Source of the DNA: 1-14-0-10-45-29 sp041650255 | GTDB lineage: Archaea > Micrarchaeota > Micrarchaeia > Anstonellales > Anstonellaceae | Assembly: GCA_041650255.1 (NCBI GenBank) | Contig: JBAZLL010000003.1 | Location: 62,001 to 126,000, forward strand | Length of the DNA: 64,000 nucleotides | Reading direction: 5' to 3' | Shown here: piece by piece, positions 17,190 to 26,400 of the stretch | Numbering within the stretch: position 1 is the first letter of the stretch | Layout: every line of letters starts with the position of its first letter | Position numbers and translations under genes: made by a program | The notes under the pieces: model-generated | What the model was told of the DNA's origin: nothing | Databases searched by the model: none | Seen by the model: only the letters and a program-made list of their open reading frames with translations

Positions 17190-17200
17190 ATTTTAAAAAC
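17190..17200. promoter_or_regulatory. Palindromic TATA shared by divergent translin and pyrH
   Basis: TTTTAAAA (centre about 17195) lies about 26-27 bp from ATG 17222 on the plus strand and ATG 17168 on the minus strand. One symmetric element may therefore start two leaderless mRNAs. Confidence 0.5.
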
Positions 17201-17221
17201 TGCGCATCCCAATTTTCAAAT

Positions 17222-17902
17222 ATGGAAAAGGAATGGATTGTTCTTTCAGTCGGCGGTTCCTTGCTAAATGATGGCAAGCCAAATGTGCAAATGGCATGTG
17301 CCCTTGCGAAAATATTTGATTCCACCGGCAAAAACATGGCAATAGTGGTTGGCGGAGGCAAAGAAGCCCGAGCCGCTTCGGATTCCGCACGCAAAAAATT
17401 TGGCAATGAATTTGATGCGGATCTTGCAGGAATAAAAATTACAAGAAAAAATGCAAATGTCCTGCGAAAAGCCCTGGGTTCATCTGCCGGAAAAAAAATA
17501 TTTGAAGATTTTGAAGAGGCAAGAGCCGCCTGCAAAAAGCAAAAATACGTTCTCATGGGAGGAACAATTCCGGGCATCACAACAGACGCGGATGCCGCTC
17601 TTTTGGCGGAAGCAATAGGTGCAAAAAAGCTGGTCAACATGAGCAAAACCGCTATTTTTGATTCGGATCCCTCAAAAAATGCAAATGCGAAAAAATTTGA
17701 CATTCTCACACATGCTCAACTTTTGCAATTGGCTCAAAAATCAGACCAAAGAATGGCAGGCACCCATTTCATATTTGATTTGCTTGCCTGCACCCTCATT
17801 GCCCGCTCAAAAATAGAAACTCACTTCATTGATGGGCGAGACGAATCTGATGTGAAAAACGCAATTTTAGGCAAGCGCCACAACGGTTCAATTGTAAAAT
17901 AG
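17222..17902 (+). CDS. pyrH: Uridylate kinase (archaeal type)
   Basis: 226 residues. It phosphorylates UMP to UDP. The amino-acid-kinase fold is clear: VLSVGGSLL, VVGGGKEARAASDSARK, GIKITRKNANVLRKALG, LMGGTIPGITTDADAALLAEA, MSKTAIFDSDPSKN, AKKFDILTHAQL, MAGTHFIFDLLACTLIARS. The usual archaeal T-N-V-D-G-V-Y segment reads MSKTAIFDSD here. The length matches archaeal hexameric enzymes. A 24-bp direct repeat lies directly behind its stop codon. Confidence 0.93.
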   Translation: MEKEWIVLSVGGSLLNDGKPNVQMACALAKIFDSTGKNMAIVVGGGKEARAASDSARKKFGNEFDADLAGIKITRKNANVLRKALGSSAGKKIFEDFEEARAACKKQKYVLMGGTIPGITTDADAALLAEAIGAKKLVNMSKTAIFDSDPSKNANAKKFDILTHAQLLQLAQKSDQRMAGTHFIFDLLACTLIARSKIETHFIDGRDESDVKNAILGKRHNGSIVK

Positions 17903-17905
17903 CAA

Positions 17906-17953
17906 CAAACCGATTCCAAATAATAATATCAAACCGATTCTAAAATAATACAC
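17906..17953 (+). repeat. 24-bp direct repeat after pyrH stop
   Basis: CAAACCGATTC followed by AT-rich sequence occurs at 17906 and again at 17930, starting 4 bp after the stop codon. Confidence 0.55.
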
Positions 17954-17981
17954 TTTCGCAATCTTTCAATCTTTTTGCTTT

Positions 17982-18686
17982 CTAATCTCTCACTGTGTCA
18001 TATTTGCTTGCCGGTCTTCCAAGCAAATGAGATGAAAAATAGTTTTGCGTATGAAATAGCAAATATTTCTTATAGCCCCAATTTCTAATTCTGCGCAAAG
18101 AATACATCACAATTGCCGATGGAACAAATTTCACTTTTCCCACTTTTCGCGCTCTCTTAATCAAATCCGTATCCTCTCCGGTTGTAAGCATCACATTCAT
18201 TCCGCCAATTTTTCTAAAAGCGCTGGCTCTAATTGCCATATTGCTTCCCGCCAGATAGTCCATTCCAATAATGCTTGAAATATATGCCGCAAAAAGAGCC
18301 GAATATTTTAACAAAAACACTTCAACAAATCTGCCTTGGTGCGGCACAATCCAGCCGTAAGCGGCGGAAACATTTTTGTCCTCAAACGCTTTTGCGACAT
18401 TTTTAATCCAGTCTTTTTTTGGCAGTGCATCTGCATCGGTATACAAAAATATTTCTCCACTGGCAATATCCGCGCCTGCTTGCCTTCCTGCGGAAATTGT
18501 ATGTGTATGTTCAATCGCCACTTTTGCGCCGTGCTTTCTTGCAATAGAAACAGTATTATCCTTTGAAACCCCATCTGCTACAATAACTTCAACTTCGCCA
18601 TCATATTCTTGCGCTTTTATCGCTTCAATCACTCTTCCAATCACCCTCTCCTCATTAAGCGTTGGAATAATCACTGATACCTTCAC
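17982..18686 (-). CDS. Family 2 glycosyltransferase
   Basis: 234 residues from GTG 18686, preceded by GAGGGG. The GT-A core is complete: VSVIIPTLNEE, EVIVADGVSKDNT, the metal-binding YTDADALP, then GSNMAIRASAFRKIGG and TGEDTDLIKRARKVG. A weakly hydrophobic stretch (VFLLKYSALFAAYISSIIG) suggests membrane association. It probably transfers a sugar to a lipid carrier or surface polymer. A 24-residue single-helix ORF ends 10 bp upstream. Confidence 0.88.
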   Translation of the reverse strand: MKVSVIIPTLNEERVIGRVIEAIKAQEYDGEVEVIVADGVSKDNTVSIARKHGAKVAIEHTHTISAGRQAGADIASGEIFLYTDADALPKKDWIKNVAKAFEDKNVSAAYGWIVPHQGRFVEVFLLKYSALFAAYISSIIGMDYLAGSNMAIRASAFRKIGGMNVMLTTGEDTDLIKRARKVGKVKFVPSAIVMYSLRRIRNWGYKKYLLFHTQNYFSSHLLGRPASKYDTVRD

Positions 18687-18696
18687 CAAAACCCCT

Positions 18697-18771
18697 CTAT
18701 CTTGTCAGAAAATATACTGCAATAATTATCAAGCTGATTAAAAATGCGCTGAAAATCAATTGGTCGTTCAT
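18697..18771 (-). CDS. 24-residue single-helix membrane microprotein
   Basis: ATG 18771 to TAG 18697 encodes MNDQLIFSAF followed by LISLIIIAVYFLTR, one membrane helix with a basic end. It sits directly upstream of the glycosyltransferase in the same orientation. An AT-rich element (18785-18794) precedes it. The tight spacing suggests a leader peptide or a small partner subunit. It is too short to be certain. Confidence 0.4.
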   Translation of the reverse strand: MNDQLIFSAFLISLIIIAVYFLTR

Positions 18772-18816
18772 TCGATAACCCAACTAAATATTAATCTGCT
18801 ATTATTAAACTTATTC

Positions 18817-19923
18817 ATGAAGGTCGCCTTTGTTTCAGACACTCATTTTGGCTATTCCCGTTTTGAGCAGGACGCGCAAGCACAAGGCGAGTCCGCAATA
18901 TTGGATGCCTGCTCAAAAGCCGACGTTCTTCTGCTTGGCGGGGACATCTTTGACCAACGCATTCCAAAAATGGAAACCCTTGCAAGCACGGCAATCCTTT
19001 TGCAAACCGCGCAAAAAATGCTTCCAAACAATGGCTTTGCAAAAATATTGGGAATTCACGGAACTCACGAATCCCGCTCAAAAGACGCACTCAATCCAAT
19101 CGCTCTCATGGCAAAACTCGGATTAATGGAGGATGTGCACAATCGCACAATCGTGCTTGAGAAAAAATCTTCCGACAATTCTACAGAAAAAATCGCAATT
19201 TCCGGGCTTGGCGGCATTCCCGATGATTTGGTGAAAGAGGCATTGCCGCGCCTTTCCTGCAAACCAATTCCGGACGCGCAAAACTTTTTTCTCTTTCATC
19301 AGACAATGCAGGAATATGTCCCGCAGGCAAAAGGTCTTGCCTCATTAGAAGATTTACCCGCCGGCTATGATTGGTATTTGTGCGGGCACATTCACTCAAA
19401 AAAAGAATTTATGAACAAAAAGCTTCTGATTCCCGGCTCCACCGTTCTCACACAACAAAAAGACGAGGAGCAAAGCCAAAAAGGCTATTTTCTAATTGAT
19501 ACAAAAACAAAGCAGGCAGATTTCATTCAAATAAAAGTGCGCCCTTTTCATGTAAGCGAGCTTGAATTTGAAAACGCGTCCGCAGTGAATGTTCGCATCG
19601 CAGTGCAAAAAGAGCTTGAAAATCTTTTGCAAAAACAATGGGAGGCAAAGCCCATTCTCAAAATCAGGCTAAAGGGCTCGCTCAAAAAAGGCTCTTCGGA
19701 TTTGGATTTGTCCGATATAACTACCGAAAAGGCAATTCTCAGCTTAGACAACCGCCTTGATGGAAATTCACTGCTTGATGAAATAGCGCAACTAAAAGAG
19801 GAGCGGCTCACGCGCGCAACCCCCCTGCAACTCGGAATGTCCATTTTGCGCGTTAATGCAAAAAGAGCCGGCATGAGCGAGGAAAGAGCAATGCAATACT
19901 TTGAAAAATATTCAAATGATTAA
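18817..19923 (+). CDS. Mre11-like metallophosphoesterase
   Basis: 368 residues from ATG 18817, which lies 26 bp after AATATTAAT (18787-18795). Phosphoesterase motifs appear in order: SDTHFGY, GGDIFDQR, GIHGTHESRS, FHQT, GHIHSKK. The third motif is normally G-N-H-D, so the Asn ligand is replaced by Thr. A C-terminal capping-type domain follows (KVRPFHVSELEF, LKIRLKG). The layout is that of SbcD/Mre11 exonucleases. No Rad50, HerA or NurA gene lies in the window. Confidence 0.82.
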   Translation: MKVAFVSDTHFGYSRFEQDAQAQGESAILDACSKADVLLLGGDIFDQRIPKMETLASTAILLQTAQKMLPNNGFAKILGIHGTHESRSKDALNPIALMAKLGLMEDVHNRTIVLEKKSSDNSTEKIAISGLGGIPDDLVKEALPRLSCKPIPDAQNFFLFHQTMQEYVPQAKGLASLEDLPAGYDWYLCGHIHSKKEFMNKKLLIPGSTVLTQQKDEEQSQKGYFLIDTKTKQADFIQIKVRPFHVSELEFENASAVNVRIAVQKELENLLQKQWEAKPILKIRLKGSLKKGSSDLDLSDITTEKAILSLDNRLDGNSLLDEIAQLKEERLTRATPLQLGMSILRVNAKRAGMSEERAMQYFEKYSND

Positions 19924-19962
19924 TGCAACATCTTTTTATTCTTTTCAACACATGATATTCCT

Positions 19963-20583
19963 ATGTTAACCCTCTTTAGCCTAAACAATCGCTCTTTAAA
20001 AAAAGCAGTAAAGTGCGAAAAAAATCCGTTTACGCTCTCAAGGATTCTCAACGAAAATAATATCGCAAGAATCGGCGTACATCCTTTCTTCTATTCGGAT
20101 CTGGGCGAGCGGGGGCTTTTTAGCCTAACCAAATCCATTACATATGAAAAATATCTTGACTTCATAATACCTCTTTTCTCACACCGTTTTGATTTTGAAA
20201 AATCGCTCTTTATTTTTGAGAATACTGTTTATTCATGCAAAACTGCACAAATGATTTTTGATTCACATTCGGCGAATTTTTCGCAAACCCTCCCAAACTA
20301 TTTTTCCATAAATGGAAAAATATTCGCTTACGGTCCTAATGTTTCAATCATTTCATCCTGCGCAGAAGAGCGTGCATGCATTCAAAAAAACCGCGCAAGC
20401 AAATCGTTTGATTCACTAGTCAGCCTGCTTGAAAAAAGCTCGGGAGTATTTGTATTTGGGATGTTTGCAGAGGACTGCGTTGCAAAAGCAATAATAGATA
20501 TTCGCAAAATACTTGCAAAAATAGGAAAGCATACGTGTGTTTTGCACAATCATGCAACAACAAAATACATGCACGAATTCTAA
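19963..20583 (+). CDS. Hypothetical protein, faint isochorismatase-like C-terminus
   Basis: 206 residues, soluble. The C-terminal part (GVFVFGMFAEDCVAKAII, then GKHTCVLHNHATTKY) recalls the Cys-containing end of isochorismatase-like hydrolases, but the N-terminal Asp and Lys motifs are not clear. Several Cys and an AEDC site are present. It lies between the Mre11-like gene (same strand, 39 bp) and purD (convergent). The function is not assigned. Confidence 0.55.
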   Translation: MLTLFSLNNRSLKKAVKCEKNPFTLSRILNENNIARIGVHPFFYSDLGERGLFSLTKSITYEKYLDFIIPLFSHRFDFEKSLFIFENTVYSCKTAQMIFDSHSANFSQTLPNYFSINGKIFAYGPNVSIISSCAEERACIQKNRASKSFDSLVSLLEKSSGVFVFGMFAEDCVAKAIIDIRKILAKIGKHTCVLHNHATTKYMHEF

Positions 20584-20623
20584 ATAAAATTAAAAAAAAA
20601 GAAAAAGTAAACACCAAGAAAGC

Positions 20624-21964
20624 CTATTCTCCTCTTAGCTGTTTCATATGTGCAATTCTTTTCTCAATCAGCTCAGCAGTTCCAATATCCCCACGATGCC
20701 AGAGCGGACCGGTAAGTGCAGTGCATCCGACTTCCGCAATCTTTTCCGCATTCGAAATCGTGTCCGCTTTTCCAAGCACCGCGACGCTTCTTGATTTGCC
20801 TGAATATATTTTACCCTCTTTCTTCTCAACAGATGCAAAATATATTTGCGCCCCGCTGTCTTTGAGCACATCACTATCCACATAAATCTCTTCCGCCGCA
20901 ACGCTCTTTTCCGGATATCCGTTTGGCACCAGATATTTCACAACCGTTGCGCTTGTTTCCCAATCTATTTCAATTTCAGAAAGTTTTGCATCCGCAATTT
21001 TATCAAAAACATCATAGAGCGAAGCTTTGAGCAATGCAAGAACATTCATCGCTTCCGGATCGCCAAAGCGGGCATTTGTCTCAATAACCTGTACTCCTTC
21101 TTTGCCTGCCATAAACTGACCGTACATAACTCCTTTGAACACGACCTCTTCCTTGAGCAGTGCTTCCATTATGTTTTCCATAATTTTTTGCGCCTGCTCA
21201 TAGTCGCTGTTCTTCATGAACGGCAAAAGTTTTGTGTTGTCCGTATATGAGCCCATCCCGCCGGTGTTCGGTCCCATGTCCTCATTATATGCCTGCTTAT
21301 GGTCCTGCACGCACGGCATCGCGACAAGTGTTTTTCCATCGCAAAATGCCATGAGCGTAAATTCCTCGCCTTCAAGTTTTTTTTCAACAATAAGCCCGCC
21401 TTCGCCGCCAATAGAATTCACCAGAACATCGCGCGCATACTTTTTTGCCTCTTTTATGTCCGCAAGCTGAAAGCCCATCACTTTTACTCCCTTGCCTCCG
21501 GTGAGCCCGACAGGCTTTATCGCGACCTCGCCAAGCTTGTCAATAAATTCATCCACTCCCTTTGTGCTTGTAAAATGTTTATACTCCGGACACCCTTCAA
21601 TAGAGTGTCTTTGCATCAAGTCCCGTAGATATTTTTTGTCCCATTCAATCCTTGAAGCGAATCTTGTGGGAGAAGCGCACCTAATCTGCGCATTCTCAAG
21701 CTCTCCGCCCACTCCTGCTGCCAATACCGCGTCCGGGGATGCAAAAGCCAAATCAATTTTCTTCCCTTTTGTCCACTCAACTATTTCAGGGCCATTCTCA
21801 ATATCTCCGATTGTAAACTCCCCTCCGCTTGAGAGGCACAGTTTCATTATTCCCGGATTTTTGGCATTCATATAGGCAAAAAGCTTAACGCCTGCCTTTT
21901 TGCACACTGCCTGTGCAATCGCGTGTTCGCGGGCTCCGTTTCCAATCAGAAGAAAATTTGGCAT
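20624..21964 (-). CDS. purD: Phosphoribosylamine-glycine ligase (GAR synthetase)
   Basis: 446 residues. It joins glycine to phosphoribosylamine with ATP in purine synthesis. Motifs: FLLIGNGAREHAIA at the N-terminus, KPVGLTGGKGVKVM and EKKLEGEEFTLMAFCDG in the ATP-grasp domain, QDHKQAYNEDMGPNTGGMG, NARFGDPEAMNVL, then the C-terminal domain. It starts 4 bp after the tyrS stop, so the two form an operon. The other purine gene in this window, purH, is unlinked. Confidence 0.95.
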   Translation of the reverse strand: MPNFLLIGNGAREHAIAQAVCKKAGVKLFAYMNAKNPGIMKLCLSSGGEFTIGDIENGPEIVEWTKGKKIDLAFASPDAVLAAGVGGELENAQIRCASPTRFASRIEWDKKYLRDLMQRHSIEGCPEYKHFTSTKGVDEFIDKLGEVAIKPVGLTGGKGVKVMGFQLADIKEAKKYARDVLVNSIGGEGGLIVEKKLEGEEFTLMAFCDGKTLVAMPCVQDHKQAYNEDMGPNTGGMGSYTDNTKLLPFMKNSDYEQAQKIMENIMEALLKEEVVFKGVMYGQFMAGKEGVQVIETNARFGDPEAMNVLALLKASLYDVFDKIADAKLSEIEIDWETSATVVKYLVPNGYPEKSVAAEEIYVDSDVLKDSGAQIYFASVEKKEGKIYSGKSRSVAVLGKADTISNAEKIAEVGCTALTGPLWHRGDIGTAELIEKRIAHMKQLRGE

Positions 21965-21968
21965 AAAA

Positions 21969-23069
21969 TCAGTTATCCCTTGCTTTTTTTACCTCTTCTA
22001 TCAAATCCTCTTTTCCTGCAAAATATTTTCTTGCAGGTGCAAGCGTCAAAATCAATTCTCTTGCAACCGCCATTTTCAAATCGGACGGGTGCAGTTTTCC
22101 CTCTTCAAAAGCGCGTTTTAGTTCGGCAACGTTTTCAAATTCAACATTCCCGCCGAATTTTGTGTCCCTCTCCACCAAAAGCGGTTTGTCCCGCAGTACA
22201 AACAATTCCGCGTAATCAATAATCGGATTTCCTTCAACAATTTTTTCCGGGCAATGCGCCTTTTTCATTTTTCGCATTATTTCCTCTTCCGAGTCATGAA
22301 TGAAAATGCACGAATCCGGATTTGATTTTGACATTTTATTTTCAATCATCAGTTCATCCGCATTTTCGTCCCCGCCGCTTTTGCCTGAGTGCGCATCCAT
22401 CCTTTTTGGTCCTTTCAATCCGCCAATAAGCTTTCCGTGAAGTGCAACCGGCTTTTTCTTTTTCATTTTGTCCGCCAGCTCGCGCGCAAGCACATGCACT
22501 TTTCTCTGGTCCATTCCCGCGTGCGCAATATCCACGTCAAGCGCCCACATATCCGCCACTTGCATTGCGGGGTACAAAATCGCCGAAGATTGAAGCACAT
22601 CCTTTTCCGTTCTTCCCATAATGGTTGTGCATCTTAGCATTCTTGCAACAGTCGTCTCTTTTTCTACCCTTAGGACATCTGCCCAGTAGTCGTTTCCCCT
22701 CTTTTCGTACAATTCGCTCCCGAGCACATAATCAACTTTTCCTTCTTCAAGCCCGAGTGATACAAAGCATTGTTTGAAATATCCCTTCGCAACCTTTTGC
22801 GCCAATTGCAAATCCCCGCCCAATTTCCCATTTATCCATCCATGGTAATCTGCTAAAAAGATGGTCGGCTTAATTCCTGCCTGCATAAAATCTTTTACTT
22901 TCATCGCAGTAATCAGCCCGGTGCCAAGATGCACAAGCCCCGAAATTTCAAATCCGATGTAGTGCTTTGGATGCGCGTTTGTCTCAAAAAGATTTCGCAA
23001 TTCGCCCTCTGTAAGCACTTCGCTGATTCCGCCCTTTCTCACAAGCTGCATTTTATGCTCTATGTCCAT
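21969..23069 (-). CDS. tyrS: Tyrosyl-tRNA synthetase (archaeal/eukaryotic type)
   Basis: 366 residues. Class I signature motifs are present: the HIGH-type HLGTG near residue 47 and KMSKSNPDS. FLADYHGW, YPAMQVADMWALDVDIAHAGMDQRK and the absence of a bacterial S4 domain identify the archaeal TyrRS. A TATA-like ATTTTAAATT about 26 bp upstream implies a leaderless mRNA. It is the first gene of the tyrS-purD operon. Confidence 0.95.
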   Translation of the reverse strand: MDIEHKMQLVRKGGISEVLTEGELRNLFETNAHPKHYIGFEISGLVHLGTGLITAMKVKDFMQAGIKPTIFLADYHGWINGKLGGDLQLAQKVAKGYFKQCFVSLGLEEGKVDYVLGSELYEKRGNDYWADVLRVEKETTVARMLRCTTIMGRTEKDVLQSSAILYPAMQVADMWALDVDIAHAGMDQRKVHVLARELADKMKKKKPVALHGKLIGGLKGPKRMDAHSGKSGGDENADELMIENKMSKSNPDSCIFIHDSEEEIMRKMKKAHCPEKIVEGNPIIDYAELFVLRDKPLLVERDTKFGGNVEFENVAELKRAFEEGKLHPSDLKMAVARELILTLAPARKYFAGKEDLIEEVKKARDN

Positions 23070-23470
23070 ACCTTACTCTTGTGAATGCAAAATTTAAAAT
23101 GCGGCGCATAAGAAAAACCGCCAAAATCTAGGCACTTTTAAATATCAATTCATTCTTGCATTTTTTCTTTGCGCAAATTCCAAAACTCATTTGGTGTTTT
23201 GAACCTTTCGTGGTTAATTCGCGTTTGTTGCAAACACACAAACACACAAAGCTTTCCAATATTCAATCTGTTTTTAAATTTCAACTCAGCAGTTAGTCTG
23301 CACGGGGAAACGGGACAGATACAAGCTCATAAAAAAGCGTTTTGGCGTGGGAGCCGAACTGTTTTTGGCGCTTGTGTTTCTTGCGCGCGCCGATAATATA
23401 GTTTTGCAAAAAATGCACAAGCACCCCTTTGGGGTTGATGCTTGCCCGCATTTTATGGGGTGGGGTATTC
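23070..23470 (+). other. 400-bp upstream region of nrdJ
   Basis: No gene was found here. The left end holds the tyrS promoter and a TTTTTAAATTTC element lies at about 23271. The right end holds a long imperfect hairpin, listed separately. A cobalamin riboswitch was looked for because the downstream enzyme needs B12, but the consensus boxes were not recognised. Confidence 0.4.
23410..23454 (+). promoter_or_regulatory. Long imperfect hairpin in nrdJ leader
   Basis: Three nested stems: AAAATGC/GCATTTT (23410-23416 with 23448-23454), CAAGCA/TGCTTG (23418-23423 with 23439-23444) and CCCC/GGGG (23424-23427 with 23431-23434) around a TTT loop, 17 bp in all. The structure ends 16 nt before the nrdJ ATG, next to the GGGGTGGGG ribosome-site region. 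Confidence 0.45.
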
Positions 23471-26400
23471 ATGGCAAACGAAGCGCAAAAACAAGATACA
23501 AATTCAAGCAACGAACATACACAATCCGCCGGTCTCAAAATAGAGCGCCGCTTAACTTTGGAAGGAACAGACGTCTTCTCGCAATTTGAATACGAATACC
23601 GCTCTTCAACAATCAGAAACCCCGACGGCTCGGTAGTATTTGAACTTACAAATATAGAAGTGCCAAAAGGCTGGTCCCAAGTCGCAACAGATATTCTTGC
23701 TCAAAAATATTTTAGAAAAGCCGGCGTGCCCCAACGCGGCTCCGATGGAAAAATAATTTTAGACCCCGCAACAAACGAACCGATTCTTGGAAGCGAAACT
23801 TCAATAAAGCAAATAGTAAAACGCCTTTCATCCTCTTGGCGCCATTGGGGAGAGCGCTATAATTATTTTGCATCACAGCACGACGCCGAAATATTTGAAG
23901 AAGAGCTGACTTACATGCTTCTCTCGCAAATGGCGGCTCCGAATTCCCCCCAATGGTTTAACAACGGACTCGCGCTCTCTTACGGAATAAACGGTAAAAG
24001 CCAGGGGCATTTTTTTGTTGATGCAAAAAGCGGCGAGCTCAAAACCTGCGAAGACGCATACACCCATCCGCAATTGCACGCCTGTTTCATACAAAGTGTT
24101 ACGGACGATTTGGTAAACGAGGGCGGAATTTTTGACCTTCTCACACGCGAAGCCCGTCTCTTCAAATACGGCTCGGGTACAGGCACAAACTTTTCATCCC
24201 TTCGCTCCAGTGGCGAATCACTTTCAGGAGGCGGAAGGTCTTCAGGCTTAATGTCTTTTCTAAAAATTTACGACCGTGCGGCGGGCGCAATAAAATCCGG
24301 TGGCACAACTCGCCGGGCGGCAAAAATGGTAATCGTAAATGTGGACCATCCGGACATAGAAGAATTTGTAAATTGGAAAGTGAACGAGGAGAAAAAAGTC
24401 GCCGCACTCGTATCCGGTTCGCGCTCAATAAGAAAATCCTTAAACAAAATAATGCAGGTCGCAATTGAGGAGCACTCAACAGACTTTAGCGGAAACAAAC
24501 GACTACGTCAAGTTGTAGCGGGGGCACTGGCAAGAAACGTCCCACTAAATTATGTTTTGCGCGCACTTTCCCTTTCACAGCAAGGTCTTAGCAAATTTGA
24601 TTTTCCCCTCTTTGATACTCATTATGAAGGCGAAGCATACATCACAGTTTCCGGGCAAAATTCAAACAACACCGTGCGAATTACAAATCGCTTCATGGAA
24701 GCGGTGGATACGGACGACAATTGGCGCCTTGTGCGCAGAACGGACGGCAAAATCGCCCGCGAGCTAAAAGCGCGCGAGCTTTGGAACCAAATATCTTCCG
24801 CCGCATGGGCATGCGCCGATCCGGGTCTGCAATTTGACGACACAATAAATGAATGGCACACCTGCCCAATCGACGGGCGCATAAACGCCTCAAACCCGTG
24901 TTCGGAATACATGTTCCTTGACAACACTGCATGCAACCTTGCCTCTCTAAATCTGTCCAAATTTTTGGACGAAGAGCAAGGCACTCTTAGAATAGATGAT
25001 TATTTGCACGCAATTCGTCTTTGGACAATCGTGCTTGAAATTTCCGTTCTAATGGCAGGTTATCCATCTTCCGACGTTGCACAGCGCTCATACACTTACC
25101 GCACGCTCGGGCTTGGCTATGCAAATTTGGGCACCGTGCTCATGGTATTGGGTATTCCTTACGACAGCCCGCAGGCATTGGCAATCTCGGGTGCACTTTC
25201 TGCAATTCTTACCGGGCAATCCTATGCAACAAGCGCGGAGATGGCAAAAATTATCGGACCATTTGAAGCATACGAGCGCAACAAAAGTTCAATGCTCAAG
25301 GTTATGCGAAACCATCGCCGTGCCGCTTACAATGTAAAGCATTCCGAATACGAAGGTCTTAGCATAAAACCGATCGGAATAGACGAGATAAACGCCCCCA
25401 ACTATTTGGTAAAAGCGGCCCGCGACAGCTGGGATCACGCACTCGAATTGGGTGAAAAATACGGATACCGCAACGCGCAAACAACCGTAATAGCACCGAC
25501 TGGTACAATCGGACTTCTCATGGATTGCGACACCACCGGAGTTGAGCCCGACTTTGCAATTGTCAAATTCAAAAAGCTTGCAGGCGGCGGCTATTTCAAA
25601 ATAGTAAATCATTCCGTGAAAAAAGCCCTCAAGCGGCTGAATTATTCAAAGGCACAAATAGAAGCGATAGAACAATACTGCAAAGGGCACGGCACGCTTG
25701 TCGGTTGCCCGAAAATAAACCGCGAATCATTAAAGGAAAAAGGCTTTTCCGATGAAAAAGTGGATTTGGTGGAGCGCCAGATGCCCTCCGTATTTGACAT
25801 AAAATTCGCATTCAATCAATACGTGCTCGGATCCGAGTTTCTCAAAATGCTCGGTGCAACCGATGCGGATCTTTCCAATCCGAAATTCAACATTCTCAAA
25901 TTCCTCGGATTTGAAAAAGAGGATATCTCGCGCGCAAACGATTATGTTTGCGGCACAATGACAATTGAGGGTGCGCCCCATCTAAAACCCGAACACTATG
26001 CAATATTTGATTGTGCATCAAAATGCGGCAAAAAAGGCACGCGCGCAATTGCTTATCAGGCGCACATACGCATGATGGCGGCAGTTCAGCCTTTCATCTC
26101 CGGCTCAATTTCAAAAACAATCAACATGCCAAAGGACGCAACAATTGATGATGTGAAAGAAGCATATCTTCTCTCTTACAAAAAAATGTTAAAGTGCAAT
26201 GCGCTTTATCGCGACGGCTCAAAACTTTCACAGCCACTCAACGCCACAAGCGAATCGGAAGAGGAGGAGCTTGAGGCATTGACTGCACTTTCGGCAGAAG
26301 CTGAAAAAGCAATGGATCAGGAAGCGATTCAGCCAGTTGTTCTCTCCACTTTGCAGAGAAGAAAACTTCCTTCAAGAAGGCACGGCTTTGTGCAAGAGGC

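Noticed and set aside
23070..23470. Cobalamin riboswitch in the nrdJ leader
   Set aside because: The conserved B12-box sequence could not be found; only an unrelated long hairpin is visible.
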